This document shows, piece by piece, positions 54,186 through 63,326 of a stretch of DNA of 64,000 bases (position 1 is the first letter of the stretch; every line of letters begins with the position of its first letter). The notes beneath the pieces were generated by a model that saw only the letters and a program-made list of their open reading frames with translations, made no database searches and had not been told where the DNA came from. The stretch is from JAEMQF01 sp963850525 (GTDB lineage Bacteria; Pseudomonadota; Gammaproteobacteria; Burkholderiales; Burkholderiaceae_C): contig CAWKLQ010000004.1 in NCBI GenBank assembly GCA_963850525.1, positions 1,116,001 to 1,180,000 on the forward strand, given 5' to 3'. The position numbers were made by a program, and so were the translations under genes.

Positions 54186-57100
54186 TCAGCCCAACAACGG
54201 GATGAGGTGGTCATTTCCGTTCTTGATGGCGACATCCTTTGCGGTCAAATCGTCCTGATCCTTCAGGGTCAGGTCTGCACCCAAGCTGACAAGCAAGCGC
54301 ACCGCTTCGGCATGACCTTCGGTAGCAGCCATCATCAATGGCGTGATACCGATGTTGGTCGTTGCGTTGATGTCTTGTGGTCTGCGCTTGAGCAGATCGC
54401 TCAGAGCGCCAAGGTACTCGCTGGCTGCGGCAAGGTGGATGGGCATCGCGCCTGATTCATGCCTCAACGATGAATCCGCACCGGCATTCAGCAGCGCCAA
54501 TGCACAGCGGTCATCGGCCGCCTGTCCAGCATCGGGGGCCAAAAGGGACATGAAGAGAGCTGACTGCCCTTCGCCGATGGTCCGATCAATAGGAGCTCCA
54601 CACCGAATCAAAGCGTTCACGAGATGAAGTCGCTTGCCCATCGCAGCAAAAACTAGATAGGGGAACTGACCAACCTTTGGGTCTGCACCCGCCACAAGCA
54701 ATGAGTCAAGGATCTGCTCGAAATTTCGCTCCCTTCGTCTACTTACGTCGCCCTGCATCAAGCCCTGAATTGCCATGGCCAGCGCAGTACGGCCCTCGTC
54801 GTTCTCGTAGTTGACATCAGCGCCTGCGGCGATTTGCCTTGAGACAGCCACGGCATCCCCTGTCAAGCAAGCCATCAACAGGTCGTCGCCATCAACCTCT
54901 GAGTCGGAGTCGCCATCACTTTCGTCAGAATCGCCATCCGATGCCTTTGCCCTAAGACCATTGAGCATGGCTTGCATTTGAGTCAGGCCCTCGAGTTCCT
55001 CAGGCTCATCGATGGGCGAGCCCACCTCCTCCAGAGCCTGCATCATCCGGGTGCGGCTTGAAGCAGCCGCGATCATGTACGCCGTCTTACCCTCGTTATT
55101 GCGATGCGATAAGTCTGCCCCCCGCTTCGCAAGCACTTTGACGACACCCGGGTGAACGGCTGCTCCAGTCAGAGCTGTGTCTCCATCGGCATCGGTGGCG
55201 TCAATCGGTACCCCCGAGTCGAGAAGGTCTAGGATCGTTCCAAGTGCCCCCTGACCTCCGGCGAGAACCATCAACTCAGGGCCTTTGCCAGTGTCCCCTG
55301 AAAGTCGCTCTGCGCCAGCTGCTCGCAGAAGTTGGACGACATCATCCAGATCGTGTGACACGGCATACGACAACGGCGATTCACCTTGTCGATCACGCCT
55401 GCTTGCATCAGCGCCTGCCGCAAGCAGATCCTTGATCGCCTTCACATCTGAGCCCATAGCGGACCGCATCAGGGCGGTGGTACCGTCGCCGGCCTGCTTG
55501 TCTAGCGTGGGCACGACCTGGTTCATGTGCCCGATGAGAAGATCGATAAGCTCATCGTGTCCATAAATCACCGCCAGGTCGTACGCCAGCGCGTTGGCGC
55601 TATTGCGGTCCATGACGTTGGCGCCGGCCTTCAACAACAACTCTGCGAGCCTCACAGCTCCGTTGCGGGTGGCCAGCGACAGTACTGACAGACCTGCAGG
55701 ACTCTTGTAGTTCGCATCCGCACCGATCTTGAGAAGCAGTTCCGCAGCTTCAAGTCGGTCGTCACCGATCGCGGCTGTGATGAACAACTGGCTTGCGCCG
55801 CTCTTCGAGTAGTTGGCATCTAACGCAAAGCCGTGCTTTCGAAGCAGATCAACAACATCCAGGTGCCCCTCGGTAACAAGGTCCAGCGCTGTTTCGTTCA
55901 GCGTGCCACGATCACTTGGCATCCCTTTCTTTAGCATCAGTTCAAGGACGTCGGAGACTCCACCGTCTCGTCCGTCTTCGTCTTCGCTTGCCCATCGCCG
56001 CAAAGCCAAGTCAAGCGCAGACATCTGTTCTTCGTCATTCCCATAAACATTGGGATCAGCACCAGACTTCAGCAACAACGCCGCCATGTCTGTGTTCGCT
56101 GAGAAGACTGCAGAGTGCAGAGCTGTACGGCCTTTCGCGTTCAAGAGATTGGGATTTGCCCCTTGCTTTAGCAACTCGCGAGCAATAGACACGTTGCCGC
56201 TGACAGCTGCATCCATCAGCGCAGTACGGCCTGGCTCCCAGTCGTCGTCCTCGGAGTTTTCACCGCTCTGAACATTGGGGTCAGCGTGGAATTTCAGAAG
56301 CAGCTTGACAATGTCTTCATGCTCCCCACTGACCGCATTCATAAGTGGCGTGTAGTTCGTGTTGTCCGCGATGTTGGGGTCCGCGCCGGCATCGAGTAGC
56401 GCCTTAGCAATTTCCAGATTGCCCTGCTGTGCCGCACTCTTCAGGGGGGTCCAACCGTTCCCGCTGGGCCGATTGACGTCAACACCACGCTTCAGCAGCT
56501 TCTTGATGACGGGAAGGTTCTCTTTCCTAGTGGCGGTGTAAAGGGGCGATGCGCCACCAAGGCCCTCGACGTGAAGGCGAGCGACAACTTCTGGGTTGGG
56601 ATTCGCTCCGCTCTTCAGCAGGAAGTCGATGACATCGTCGTGCCCACCTTCGATGGCAGCCATCAGCGGCGTGTACCCAATGTCGTTGGCGGCATCAATC
56701 TGTGCGCCTTTGCCCAGAAGCACCTTACAGGCAGAGGCTTGACCAGCAAAAGCTGCACCGTAGAGCGCAGTGCATCCCTCAACAGCAATGCCGTTGTGCT
56801 TGATGCTGGATCGCGCGTCTATCTCGGCTCCACCATTGAGCAGCACTTGAGCAATCTTGTCTTTACCGGTCAAGACAGACGCGATAAGCGGGCCAACGCC
56901 ATCAGGTCTCGCCTTGTTGGGATCGGCACCAAGCTTTAGCAGTCCGTCAACAAGCTTTTCTTCACCCGTCAGGATCGCGACGATGAGCGCGGTATTGCCC
57001 TCTCCATCGACCTCATTGACGTCAGCGCCACCCTTGATTAGCTTCTTGACTGCGCCGAGGTCTTGGGCACGGACCGCCTCAAATAGCGGCGTCCGAACTG

Positions 57101-59801
57101 AATCTTCCTTCTCTTGATCGCCGAGGCCGAACAAGCCCAAGATCCTGTTCAATTCGGCAAGTTCATCCTCATCCAAGCCCGACGAGTCATGCATCGACCG
57201 CCAGTCATCTAGCTTCTGTGCGAGTTGCTCCAGTACGGCCTCTGGCAGCTGCTCCTTGACCTGATCGCTATCAAGGACCTGGCTCAGCAGGTCAAGCTTC
57301 GAATCAATGGACGCGCCGACGCCAGACTCGTCCGATCGATCTTCATCAGATTTATCGACGTCTTGATCATCCTGCTCGTGCTCGTGCTCGTTTGCGGCCG
57401 AATCGTCTTCGCCGCCAGCTTCGTCGTTGTCATAGGGAGGCTTGTCCTTGTAGGGATGGGACATCCTGCCGAACATAGTGTCCGCCGCATTGAACACAGC
57501 GATTCCGCCGAACATGCTGGAGAGCTTTCCCATCTCACCACCCATCGCGTCAAGAGCACCGAACTCTTGTAGGGAATTTACGATGTCAGTCGAGTTCGAG
57601 GCCTTCGCGAGGACCAGCGCGGTTTCCCCGCCATGGTTGCGATGGTTGATGTCAGCGCCGAGGTGGTAAAGGCTGCGAACGACGCCGAGATGACCAGCTT
57701 TCACAGCCAACAACATCGGAGTGTTGCCATCTTCATCCTCGGAGTTGATGGATGCGCCCTGGTCCCTCAAGTTCAAGATCGTTCCGAGCGCTCCCTCGTC
57801 TGCCGCCTTCAACATCGCAGCCTCTGGAGCCAGCGCTGAATAGCCCTTCTCCTCGACGTGGAACTCACGCAAGGCCGCCATCGCCTCGTTGTTGCGCTTT
57901 TCCACTGCAAGCGACAGAGCCGTCTCGCCATCGATATCTCGGACGCTCGCATCGTCACCGCGCTCCAAGTAGCGACGGATCAACGAAGATCGATTGTTCA
58001 GCGCAGCAAGAATGAGCGGTGTGTAGCCGAAGTCATTCCCTTCACTTGGATCGGCTCCATGGTTGAGGAGATAGTCAAAGACTTCGGGATCAGGGTTCCG
58101 TGCAGAAATGAAGGCCATGCGGCCACGCTGGTCGTCGCGGACTAGCTTGCATCCCTTGCCCTCAAGCGCTTGGACAAAAGCGAGGCTTCCGTGCTCCGCA
58201 ATTGCAAGGGGTAGTGTTTCGATCGAACCGAAGTTGGGCTCTGCCCCACGTGCGAAAAGATGCTCTGCGAGCTTGAGGTCCAGGCGGTTGAGTGCCCAGC
58301 CGAACGCGCCGATTCCATGCTCGCTCGCAACAGCGTTGATGTCTGCACCGGCGTCAAGGAATAAGTCAACGCAGTCGGAGGCACCATTGCGCGCCGCGTA
58401 GATCAGGGGTGTAAGACCATTTGTCAATCGAACATTGACGTTGGCCCCTTTGCTGACAAGTAGCTTTGCCAAGTCGAGATACTGATCAGCAGTTGCTTCG
58501 AATATTGGGGTCGTACCGTCACTCCATGCTTGATTGACGTCTGCACCTGCATCCACGAGCAGTTGGGCAACTTCCAAGCTTCTGGACAGACCGACAGCCG
58601 CTACTAGCGGGGTGATTCCGTCCAGAACGTTCTCAAATGACTTTTTGGGGTCCGCGCCAGCCTGAAGCATCGATCGCGTTAGATCGATGTCTCCCAAGAC
58701 GCATGCGGCGAGTAACCGTGAGTCAGCGGGCAGAGAAGAAAAGTGCTTCGCGTCTTTGATCTTGCGGAGGCCATCGTTGTCTCTCTGTGTGATGGCGAGA
58801 ACGATCTTGCTCCAGACAGCCTCCGTCTCTTTCACAGACCCTTGAGCTTCCTTTTCCGCCGCCTTCTTGCGCTTGATTGCTGCTGCGATCAACTTCGCTG
58901 AAGCCTCGTGTCCTTCGTGCTTCGCGGCGTCCACCGGCGACGGCACACCGTCGACCTTGGCCGTGACGTTGACCCCCTTGTCCAACAGCACGCGGACGAC
59001 GTCGTCGTACCCGTTCATGGCAGCGACAAATAGTGGGTACAGCGGAGTGCTGTCAGTCCGGACAATGATGTTGGGGTCAGCGCCGTGGTCGAGGAGGACC
59101 TTTGCCACCTCAGCGTGGTTCTTCATGACCGCGCGCATGAGTGGTGTGCAACCCTCAGCGTCGGCGCCGTCAACCGGCGCTCCCTGCTGAATCAGTGCGG
59201 CGGCCGCCTTGGCGTTGCCGGTGATGCCGCAGTTGTGAAGAGGTGTTCTCTTATCTTCGTTGAGCGCGGTGACGCTACCGCCCGCCTTGCACAGCAGATC
59301 AATCGTCCGCTGATCGCCGCCAATGGCCGCAGTATGCAGGGGGGTCGCTCCGCTCGGAGTTTGCTTTGTCGCCGACGCGCCATGACGCAGCAAGCTCTCC
59401 AGGCATCCGTTGGCGCCCGTCGCGCAGGCGATGTGGAGCGGTGTCGCCCCTGCGTTGTCGCCTTGCTTCGGTCCGAGGTCGACCGGCGCACCTGCTTCCA
59501 AGAGCAGATTGACCATCGCCAGCGCCGAGTCTCCATGCGACGCCGCCAAATACAGCGGTGAGTTGCCGTTCTTGTCCTCCAGACTGAGGTCTGGTCGTTG
59601 CTTCAACAGGTATTCGGCTGTTGCCCATTGACCTTTGTCGATGGCCGCAAGAAGTGGAGTGTCGCCCGACTCGGGTTCAGGGGCATTGATGTCAGCGCCC
59701 TTCGACAAGAGTTGCTTGACTTTCTCCGTGTCGCCCGCTCGTGCCGCAGCAATCATTTCTGCGACGCGCTTCTTGTCCCCACCGAAAAGGCCGAAAATCA
59801 T
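54186..59801 (-). CDS. Giant ankyrin-repeat protein
   Basis: 1871 residues of ankyrin repeats from about residue 13 to the C-terminus. The repeats have the usual G-x-T-P-L-x-x-A and LL-x-x-GAD pattern and number several dozen; an exact count would need an alignment. Two acidic linkers break the array: residues 785-830 (Asp/Glu/His-rich) and about 1615-1640 (Ser/Asp-rich). A third less regular region near 310-390 is charged and helical. The protein has no signal peptide or catalytic motif, so it is probably a cytoplasmic scaffold or sensor. The ATG at 59801 has AAGGGG upstream. Its place in the operon suggests it binds targets or partners for the nuclease part. Confidence 0.9.
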   Translation of the reverse strand: MIFGLFGGDKKRVAEMIAAARAGDTEKVKQLLSKGADINAPEPESGDTPLLAAIDKGQWATAEYLLKQRPDLSLEDKNGNSPLYLAASHGDSALAMVNLLLEAGAPVDLGPKQGDNAGATPLHIACATGANGCLESLLRHGASATKQTPSGATPLHTAAIGGDQRTIDLLCKAGGSVTALNEDKRTPLHNCGITGNAKAAAALIQQGAPVDGADAEGCTPLMRAVMKNHAEVAKVLLDHGADPNIIVRTDSTPLYPLFVAAMNGYDDVVRVLLDKGVNVTAKVDGVPSPVDAAKHEGHEASAKLIAAAIKRKKAAEKEAQGSVKETEAVWSKIVLAITQRDNDGLRKIKDAKHFSSLPADSRLLAACVLGDIDLTRSMLQAGADPKKSFENVLDGITPLVAAVGLSRSLEVAQLLVDAGADVNQAWSDGTTPIFEATADQYLDLAKLLVSKGANVNVRLTNGLTPLIYAARNGASDCVDLFLDAGADINAVASEHGIGAFGWALNRLDLKLAEHLFARGAEPNFGSIETLPLAIAEHGSLAFVQALEGKGCKLVRDDQRGRMAFISARNPDPEVFDYLLNHGADPSEGNDFGYTPLILAALNNRSSLIRRYLERGDDASVRDIDGETALSLAVEKRNNEAMAALREFHVEEKGYSALAPEAAMLKAADEGALGTILNLRDQGASINSEDEDGNTPMLLAVKAGHLGVVRSLYHLGADINHRNHGGETALVLAKASNSTDIVNSLQEFGALDAMGGEMGKLSSMFGGIAVFNAADTMFGRMSHPYKDKPPYDNDEAGGEDDSAANEHEHEQDDQDVDKSDEDRSDESGVGASIDSKLDLLSQVLDSDQVKEQLPEAVLEQLAQKLDDWRSMHDSSGLDEDELAELNRILGLFGLGDQEKEDSVRTPLFEAVRAQDLGAVKKLIKGGADVNEVDGEGNTALIVAILTGEEKLVDGLLKLGADPNKARPDGVGPLIASVLTGKDKIAQVLLNGGAEIDARSSIKHNGIAVEGCTALYGAAFAGQASACKVLLGKGAQIDAANDIGYTPLMAAIEGGHDDVIDFLLKSGANPNPEVVARLHVEGLGGASPLYTATRKENLPVIKKLLKRGVDVNRPSGNGWTPLKSAAQQGNLEIAKALLDAGADPNIADNTNYTPLMNAVSGEHEDIVKLLLKFHADPNVQSGENSEDDDWEPGRTALMDAAVSGNVSIARELLKQGANPNLLNAKGRTALHSAVFSANTDMAALLLKSGADPNVYGNDEEQMSALDLALRRWASEDEDGRDGGVSDVLELMLKKGMPSDRGTLNETALDLVTEGHLDVVDLLRKHGFALDANYSKSGASQLFITAAIGDDRLEAAELLLKIGADANYKSPAGLSVLSLATRNGAVRLAELLLKAGANVMDRNSANALAYDLAVIYGHDELIDLLIGHMNQVVPTLDKQAGDGTTALMRSAMGSDVKAIKDLLAAGADASRRDRQGESPLSYAVSHDLDDVVQLLRAAGAERLSGDTGKGPELMVLAGGQGALGTILDLLDSGVPIDATDADGDTALTGAAVHPGVVKVLAKRGADLSHRNNEGKTAYMIAAASSRTRMMQALEEVGSPIDEPEELEGLTQMQAMLNGLRAKASDGDSDESDGDSDSEVDGDDLLMACLTGDAVAVSRQIAAGADVNYENDEGRTALAMAIQGLMQGDVSRRRERNFEQILDSLLVAGADPKVGQFPYLVFAAMGKRLHLVNALIRCGAPIDRTIGEGQSALFMSLLAPDAGQAADDRCALALLNAGADSSLRHESGAMPIHLAAASEYLGALSDLLKRRPQDINATTNIGITPLMMAATEGHAEAVRLLVSLGADLTLKDQDDLTAKDVAIKNGNDHLIPLLG

Positions 59802-59891
59802 AAATTACCCCTTGTTTGTATTGTTCACGACAGCTTCCTTATTGACTGTCGATACTGGTTTTCGTCTCATTTAGCCAGGGAATTCCGTTGA

Positions 59892-60209
59892 TCAGCTTAT
59901 GTTCGACTCGAGTAAGCGAGAAAGTGATTTGATTTCGCAGCGATCGGTCTGCCACACTGGGTCGAAGCGAATCACTTGATCGCGATCGGATTGACTCAGG
60001 GTGCGTCCAGCAGCCCTCGCCAACAGCGTGGCTGCTGAAATCAGCGCTTCGCCCAGCTCAACGTACCCCTTGACCTGACCTTCACCATCCTGGTTCTGCC
60101 AAGCCTGCTTCCAGTTGGTCGCAGGATCGAGCTCTGTTTCGTCGAAAGTCGTCCGCTCCAACAAAACCTTGCCTGCATCTGCAGAAACCCAGTAACCAGG
60201 AAACCTCAT
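59892..60209 (-). CDS. Small unknown island protein
   Basis: 105 residues from the ATG at 60209, chosen because GGAGAGG lies just upstream; an in-frame ATG at 60239 would add ten residues. The text begins MRFPGYWVSADAGKVLLERTTF and has no recognisable family motif, signal peptide or membrane helix. It is acidic with several Trp residues. It sits 90 bp before the ankyrin gene in the same direction. Confidence 0.5.
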   Translation of the reverse strand: MRFPGYWVSADAGKVLLERTTFDETELDPATNWKQAWQNQDGEGQVKGYVELGEALISAATLLARAAGRTLSQSDRDQVIRFDPVWQTDRCEIKSLSRLLESNIS

Positions 60210-60284
60210 ACTGCCTCTCCAATATTCAAAATCGATCATCTTCGGCGGGATAGCCGAGAAAAATCGAGTGCACTTTCATGTTGG

Positions 60285-61007
60285 TCACCCATGATTGCGC
60301 CCAAAGACGGCCTTGGAGACGCCGATTCCAAACGCCAGAGCGCCAATCGTCCCGAGGAGCCCCGGCCCGTTGGTTTCGCGCTGCTCAACCCTTGGCGATG
60401 GCTCACTGTAGGTTTCAGGTGGAGGAATCAGCCTTTTCGCCAGCGCGTCGAGCTTGGCCATCTCCGGGGAGCTGGTCATGTTCAAGGCGACCGTCAATTC
60501 AACATTGGCTGTGGCCGCGATGCCGCGCTTCTGGATGGCTGATGCGGGATTGGCAATGACCGCCACCAATTCCTCCAGCCACTCGCAGATTTCCCTGATG
60601 TGGTGGCGATAGACGCCCAAGATCAGAGATCTCGCCTCGCTGGTCTCGGGGCCAGCATGGGACGCTTTGGCGTCGAGGTAGCCATCGACAAACTCCGAGA
60701 GCACCTGCTCAAGCCTTCCCGCAACCCGGCCGACCTCGAAGGCCCCGGCTCCCTCTTTGTGGATCACATCGGTCATCAGGCCGTCGAGCCTGGGCGACAA
60801 ATGGGTCAGGGCCTGCTGGATCACTCCCATGTGACGTGAGAGGTCCTCAATCGTCACGAATTCGTGCCCGGACGAGCGGACCCTGCGGGTCATCGCTTGC
60901 CGCGCGCCTTGCGCTACAGGGGCCAGTGCCTTACCGAGAAAGACGACCTGTGACGGCAGTTCACAGACCACATCTTTGGGATTCGGCGCGGGCGAGGCCA
61001 TGATCAA
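60285..61007 (-). CDS. Unknown protein with a C-terminal hydrophobic segment
   Basis: 240 residues (start ATG at 61007, or the ATG at 61001). The middle is helical and charged (HLSPRLDGLMTDVIHKEGAGAFEVGRV, YRHHIREICEWLEELVAVIANPAS). The C-terminus carries a Pro/Glu linker and the hydrophobic segment GLLGTIGALAFGIGVSKAVFG followed by RNHG, which looks like a tail anchor. It is the first gene of the minus-strand run, directly facing the WYL regulator gene. No family recognised. Confidence 0.6.
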   Translation of the reverse strand: MIMASPAPNPKDVVCELPSQVVFLGKALAPVAQGARQAMTRRVRSSGHEFVTIEDLSRHMGVIQQALTHLSPRLDGLMTDVIHKEGAGAFEVGRVAGRLEQVLSEFVDGYLDAKASHAGPETSEARSLILGVYRHHIREICEWLEELVAVIANPASAIQKRGIAATANVELTVALNMTSSPEMAKLDALAKRLIPPPETYSEPSPRVEQRETNGPGLLGTIGALAFGIGVSKAVFGRNHG

Positions 61008-61170
61008 TCAGGCCGGTTGAAGCGCTGGTAGACCAGATTTCGGCGGCCAGTGTCCCCATCCCAGCGTTCACAGGCTGCCAGCCACGAAGACCTCAATCTG
61101 CACCAAATTGGGGCGCGATGATGGTTGAAGCCTAGTGTTGCGATGACCATGATTGGCAGCATATCACCGG

Positions 61171-61193
61171 CAAACGACAAATCATGTCGCTTG
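61171..61193. promoter_or_regulatory. Operator-like inverted repeat 1 in the WYL divergent region
   Basis: Left half CAAACGACA, five-base spacer AATCA, right half TGTCGCTTG. The halves match at eight of nine positions. It is the partner of a near-identical site 69 bp away (centre to centre). It lies closer to the minus-strand gene at 61007, about 165 bp upstream of its start. Confidence 0.65.
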
Positions 61194-61237
61194 CTGACAT
61201 CGGTCCAGCGATCTGACCGCGGCAAGTGTCCCAAACC

Positions 61238-61264
61238 ATCAAGCGACATAAACTGTCGCTTGAT
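61238..61264. promoter_or_regulatory. Operator-like inverted repeat 2 in the WYL divergent region
   Basis: Perfect 11-bp inverted repeat, ATCAAGCGACA and TGTCGCTTGAT, around the five-base spacer TAAAC. It shares the CAAGCGACA half with repeat 1. It ends 21 bp before the WYL gene ATG at 61286, a position expected for autorepression. Binding by the WYL protein is inferred. Confidence 0.75.
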
Positions 61265-61285
61265 GCGGGCACATTAGGAGCACTG

Positions 61286-62284
61286 ATGAACGACACCTTG
61301 ATGCGGCAGTGGGCGATGCTTCGTGCGATCCCCAGGTATCCCCGGCGCGTGGACGCACCAACCATTCACGCTCGATTGAGCGACCTTGGAATGGTGGTGT
61401 CGCTGCGCACCGTGCAGCGTGATCTAAATACGCTGTCCACGACCTTTCCGTTGGACTTCGACGAGTCCAAGCCCCAGGGGTGGTGTTGGCGCGAAGGCGC
61501 TGGTCAGCTCGAGATACCGAGCATGGACGCGCATGCAGCGCTCACCTTTAACCTGGTCGAGCAGTACATGCAGAACCTGCTGCCCAGGTCGACCCTGAGC
61601 CACATGGCACCGTGGTTCGAAGCCGCGCAGGGTGTGGCCAATTCACAGGCATCCGCGGTCACGAAGTGGCGGGACAAGCTTCGAGTCATCCCCCACACAC
61701 TGAACAAGATTCCAGCGCCTATCAACGGAGACATTCAGGCCATCATCTACGACGGCCTGTTGAACGAGCGGCAGGTGAAGGTCACCTATCGTGCCATCAC
61801 GACGGGTCTGGAAGCCAAGACCTACCCCGTGCATCCGCTAGGGTTGGTTGTGATGGAGCAGGTTGTCTATCTGGTCTGCACAGTGAAGGATTACCAGGAT
61901 CCCCGGTTCTTGGCTGTGCACCGCATCGACTCAGCACAGTTGCTCGAACAGGACGCCATCAGGCCTGCGTCCTTCAGCATCGACGAGTTCATCCTGCGGG
62001 AGTTCGGCATTCGGCTCGGCAGCACGCCGCTGAACTTGGTTCTGCGCATCCGTGGCGTGCTTGCCAAGTACTTGGCCGAGACGCCCGTTGGTGCCGACCA
62101 GTTCATGGTGGTGATCGACTCCGAGTGGACGAGAGTTCAAGTCAAAGTGCCGGACACAATTCAGTTGCGGACCTGGCTTCGCTCTTTGGGGCCCGATGCC
62201 GTTGTCGAGGAGCCCGAGCGCCTCAGGGAACAGTTGAAACACGAGTGGGCTGAGTTGCACTCACTGTATGGGACCAGCCACTGA
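61286..62284 (+). CDS. WYL-domain transcriptional regulator
   Basis: 332 residues from the ATG at 61286, chosen because AGGAG lies seven bases upstream; an earlier in-frame start at 61226 would run through the operator. The N-terminal winged helix is visible in VDAPTIHARLSDLGMVVSLRTVQRDLNTLSTTFPL. The WYL region is near AITTGLEAKTYPVHPLGLVVMEQVVYLVCTVKDYQDPRFLAVHRIDSA, followed by a C-terminal WCX-like domain. WYL proteins often sense nucleic acids or nucleotides, and several (such as BrxR and CapW) control phage-defence operons. It is divergent from the island operon. Confidence 0.88.
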   Translation: MNDTLMRQWAMLRAIPRYPRRVDAPTIHARLSDLGMVVSLRTVQRDLNTLSTTFPLDFDESKPQGWCWREGAGQLEIPSMDAHAALTFNLVEQYMQNLLPRSTLSHMAPWFEAAQGVANSQASAVTKWRDKLRVIPHTLNKIPAPINGDIQAIIYDGLLNERQVKVTYRAITTGLEAKTYPVHPLGLVVMEQVVYLVCTVKDYQDPRFLAVHRIDSAQLLEQDAIRPASFSIDEFILREFGIRLGSTPLNLVLRIRGVLAKYLAETPVGADQFMVVIDSEWTRVQVKVPDTIQLRTWLRSLGPDAVVEEPERLREQLKHEWAELHSLYGTSH

Positions 62285-62746
62285 ACGGCGCGCTGACGAC
62301 CAGTGGCCTCAGGGGTGGGAACGATAGTGGCTGCGGCGCAAGGTTCTAGTTGACTCTCCTGGTCCTGCTGGAGCCGCCGATGAGCCACGACTTGGCGCCG
62401 CTCCGTGCCGGATGGAGACGCAACGCTGTGGCCGGTCGCGCGGCGTGCGGCCCAGTTGTTGCGCTGTTCGTCGAGCCACCGGCCTGAGCCCGTCTCGGCC
62501 GTGACGGGTGGTTGTGCCTCCCGCAACAGTGAGGCCGGCGATGCCGGCAGGCATTACGCGGGACGGTGGCGTGCGGTGGGGGCTTGCCGTGTCGACCCAC
62601 GCTACCACGACGTTCTCGCCGTCTAGGTCTGCGCGCTCGCGTGGCGAGCGCTTGCGGCCTGCGGCCGTCTGCGAACCCTGACTGCTGCGCTGCGTCGTGG
62701 TGCTCCGGTCTCGGGCAATCCCGCCCGATCCAGTCTGGAGTTCGCC
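62285..62746 (+). other. Intergenic leader before the RadC-type gene
   Basis: About 460 bp without a convincing gene. Several short inverted repeats are visible, for example GCCGGC-GAT-GCCGGC around 62530-62545 and CGCTCGCG-TGGCGAGCG around 62635-62651. Long structured leaders of this kind precede genes in integrative-element backbones; I cannot say more. No T-run terminator was seen. Confidence 0.4.
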
Positions 62747-63268
62747 ATGTCGCTGCCATCTCTCTCATTCGTTGATGCCATCGCTTCCTCTGCGCTGCTC
62801 ATGCGCGATGTTGATGGTCAATACCGTCCCGCTCATGCCGACGAGGTGTTGCAGCAGGCGCGGCGCGTGCTGTCACAGCGGGTGCGGCGCGGTGCCACGA
62901 TGTCGTCGCCGCAGGCGGTTAAAGACTACCTGCGGTTGGAGATCGGGGTGCTGGAGCACGAGGTCTTCTGCGTGCTCTTCCTGGATGCGCAGCACCGCAT
63001 CATCGCGCTGAAGCAGATGTTCCGCGGCACGGTGACGCAGACTTCGGTGTACCCGCGCGAGGTGGTCAAGGAGTCGCTGGCGATGAACGCTGCGGCGGTG
63101 GTCCTGGCGCACAACCACCCATCGGGTTCTGTCGAGCCCAGCCGCGCCGACGAGTTCCTGACGCAGACGTTGAAGACGGCGCTGGCGCTCGTCGACGTGC
63201 GGGTGCTCGACCATCTTGTCGTGGCCGGCGCCGACGTCAGCTCCTTTGCCGAAAGGGGCCTGCTGTAG
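62747..63268 (+). CDS. RadC-type JAB-domain protein
   Basis: 173 residues, shorter than full RadC because it lacks the N-terminal HhH region. The JAB/MPN motif is present: ALKQMFRGTVTQTSVYPREVVKESL, LAHNHPSGSVEPSRAD (HxHPSG-x8-D metal site) and LALVDVRVLDHLVVAG. Such proteins are typical of integrative and conjugative elements and prophages; a function in DNA repair is not established. It lies about 460 bp beyond the WYL gene, near what may be the right end of the island. Confidence 0.9.
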   Translation: MSLPSLSFVDAIASSALLMRDVDGQYRPAHADEVLQQARRVLSQRVRRGATMSSPQAVKDYLRLEIGVLEHEVFCVLFLDAQHRIIALKQMFRGTVTQTSVYPREVVKESLAMNAAAVVLAHNHPSGSVEPSRADEFLTQTLKTALALVDVRVLDHLVVAGADVSSFAERGLL

Positions 63269-63326
63269 GGCCCGCGGCGGGCGCCCGGTGGCGCCCTTTG
63301 GCCCCTTCGGGCCTCTGGCCGGCGAA

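Noticed and set aside
44641..62746. att direct repeat of the tRNA 3' end
   Set aside because: I looked for a copy of the tRNA 3' sequence near the RadC-type gene and did not see one; the island may end beyond the window or be older.
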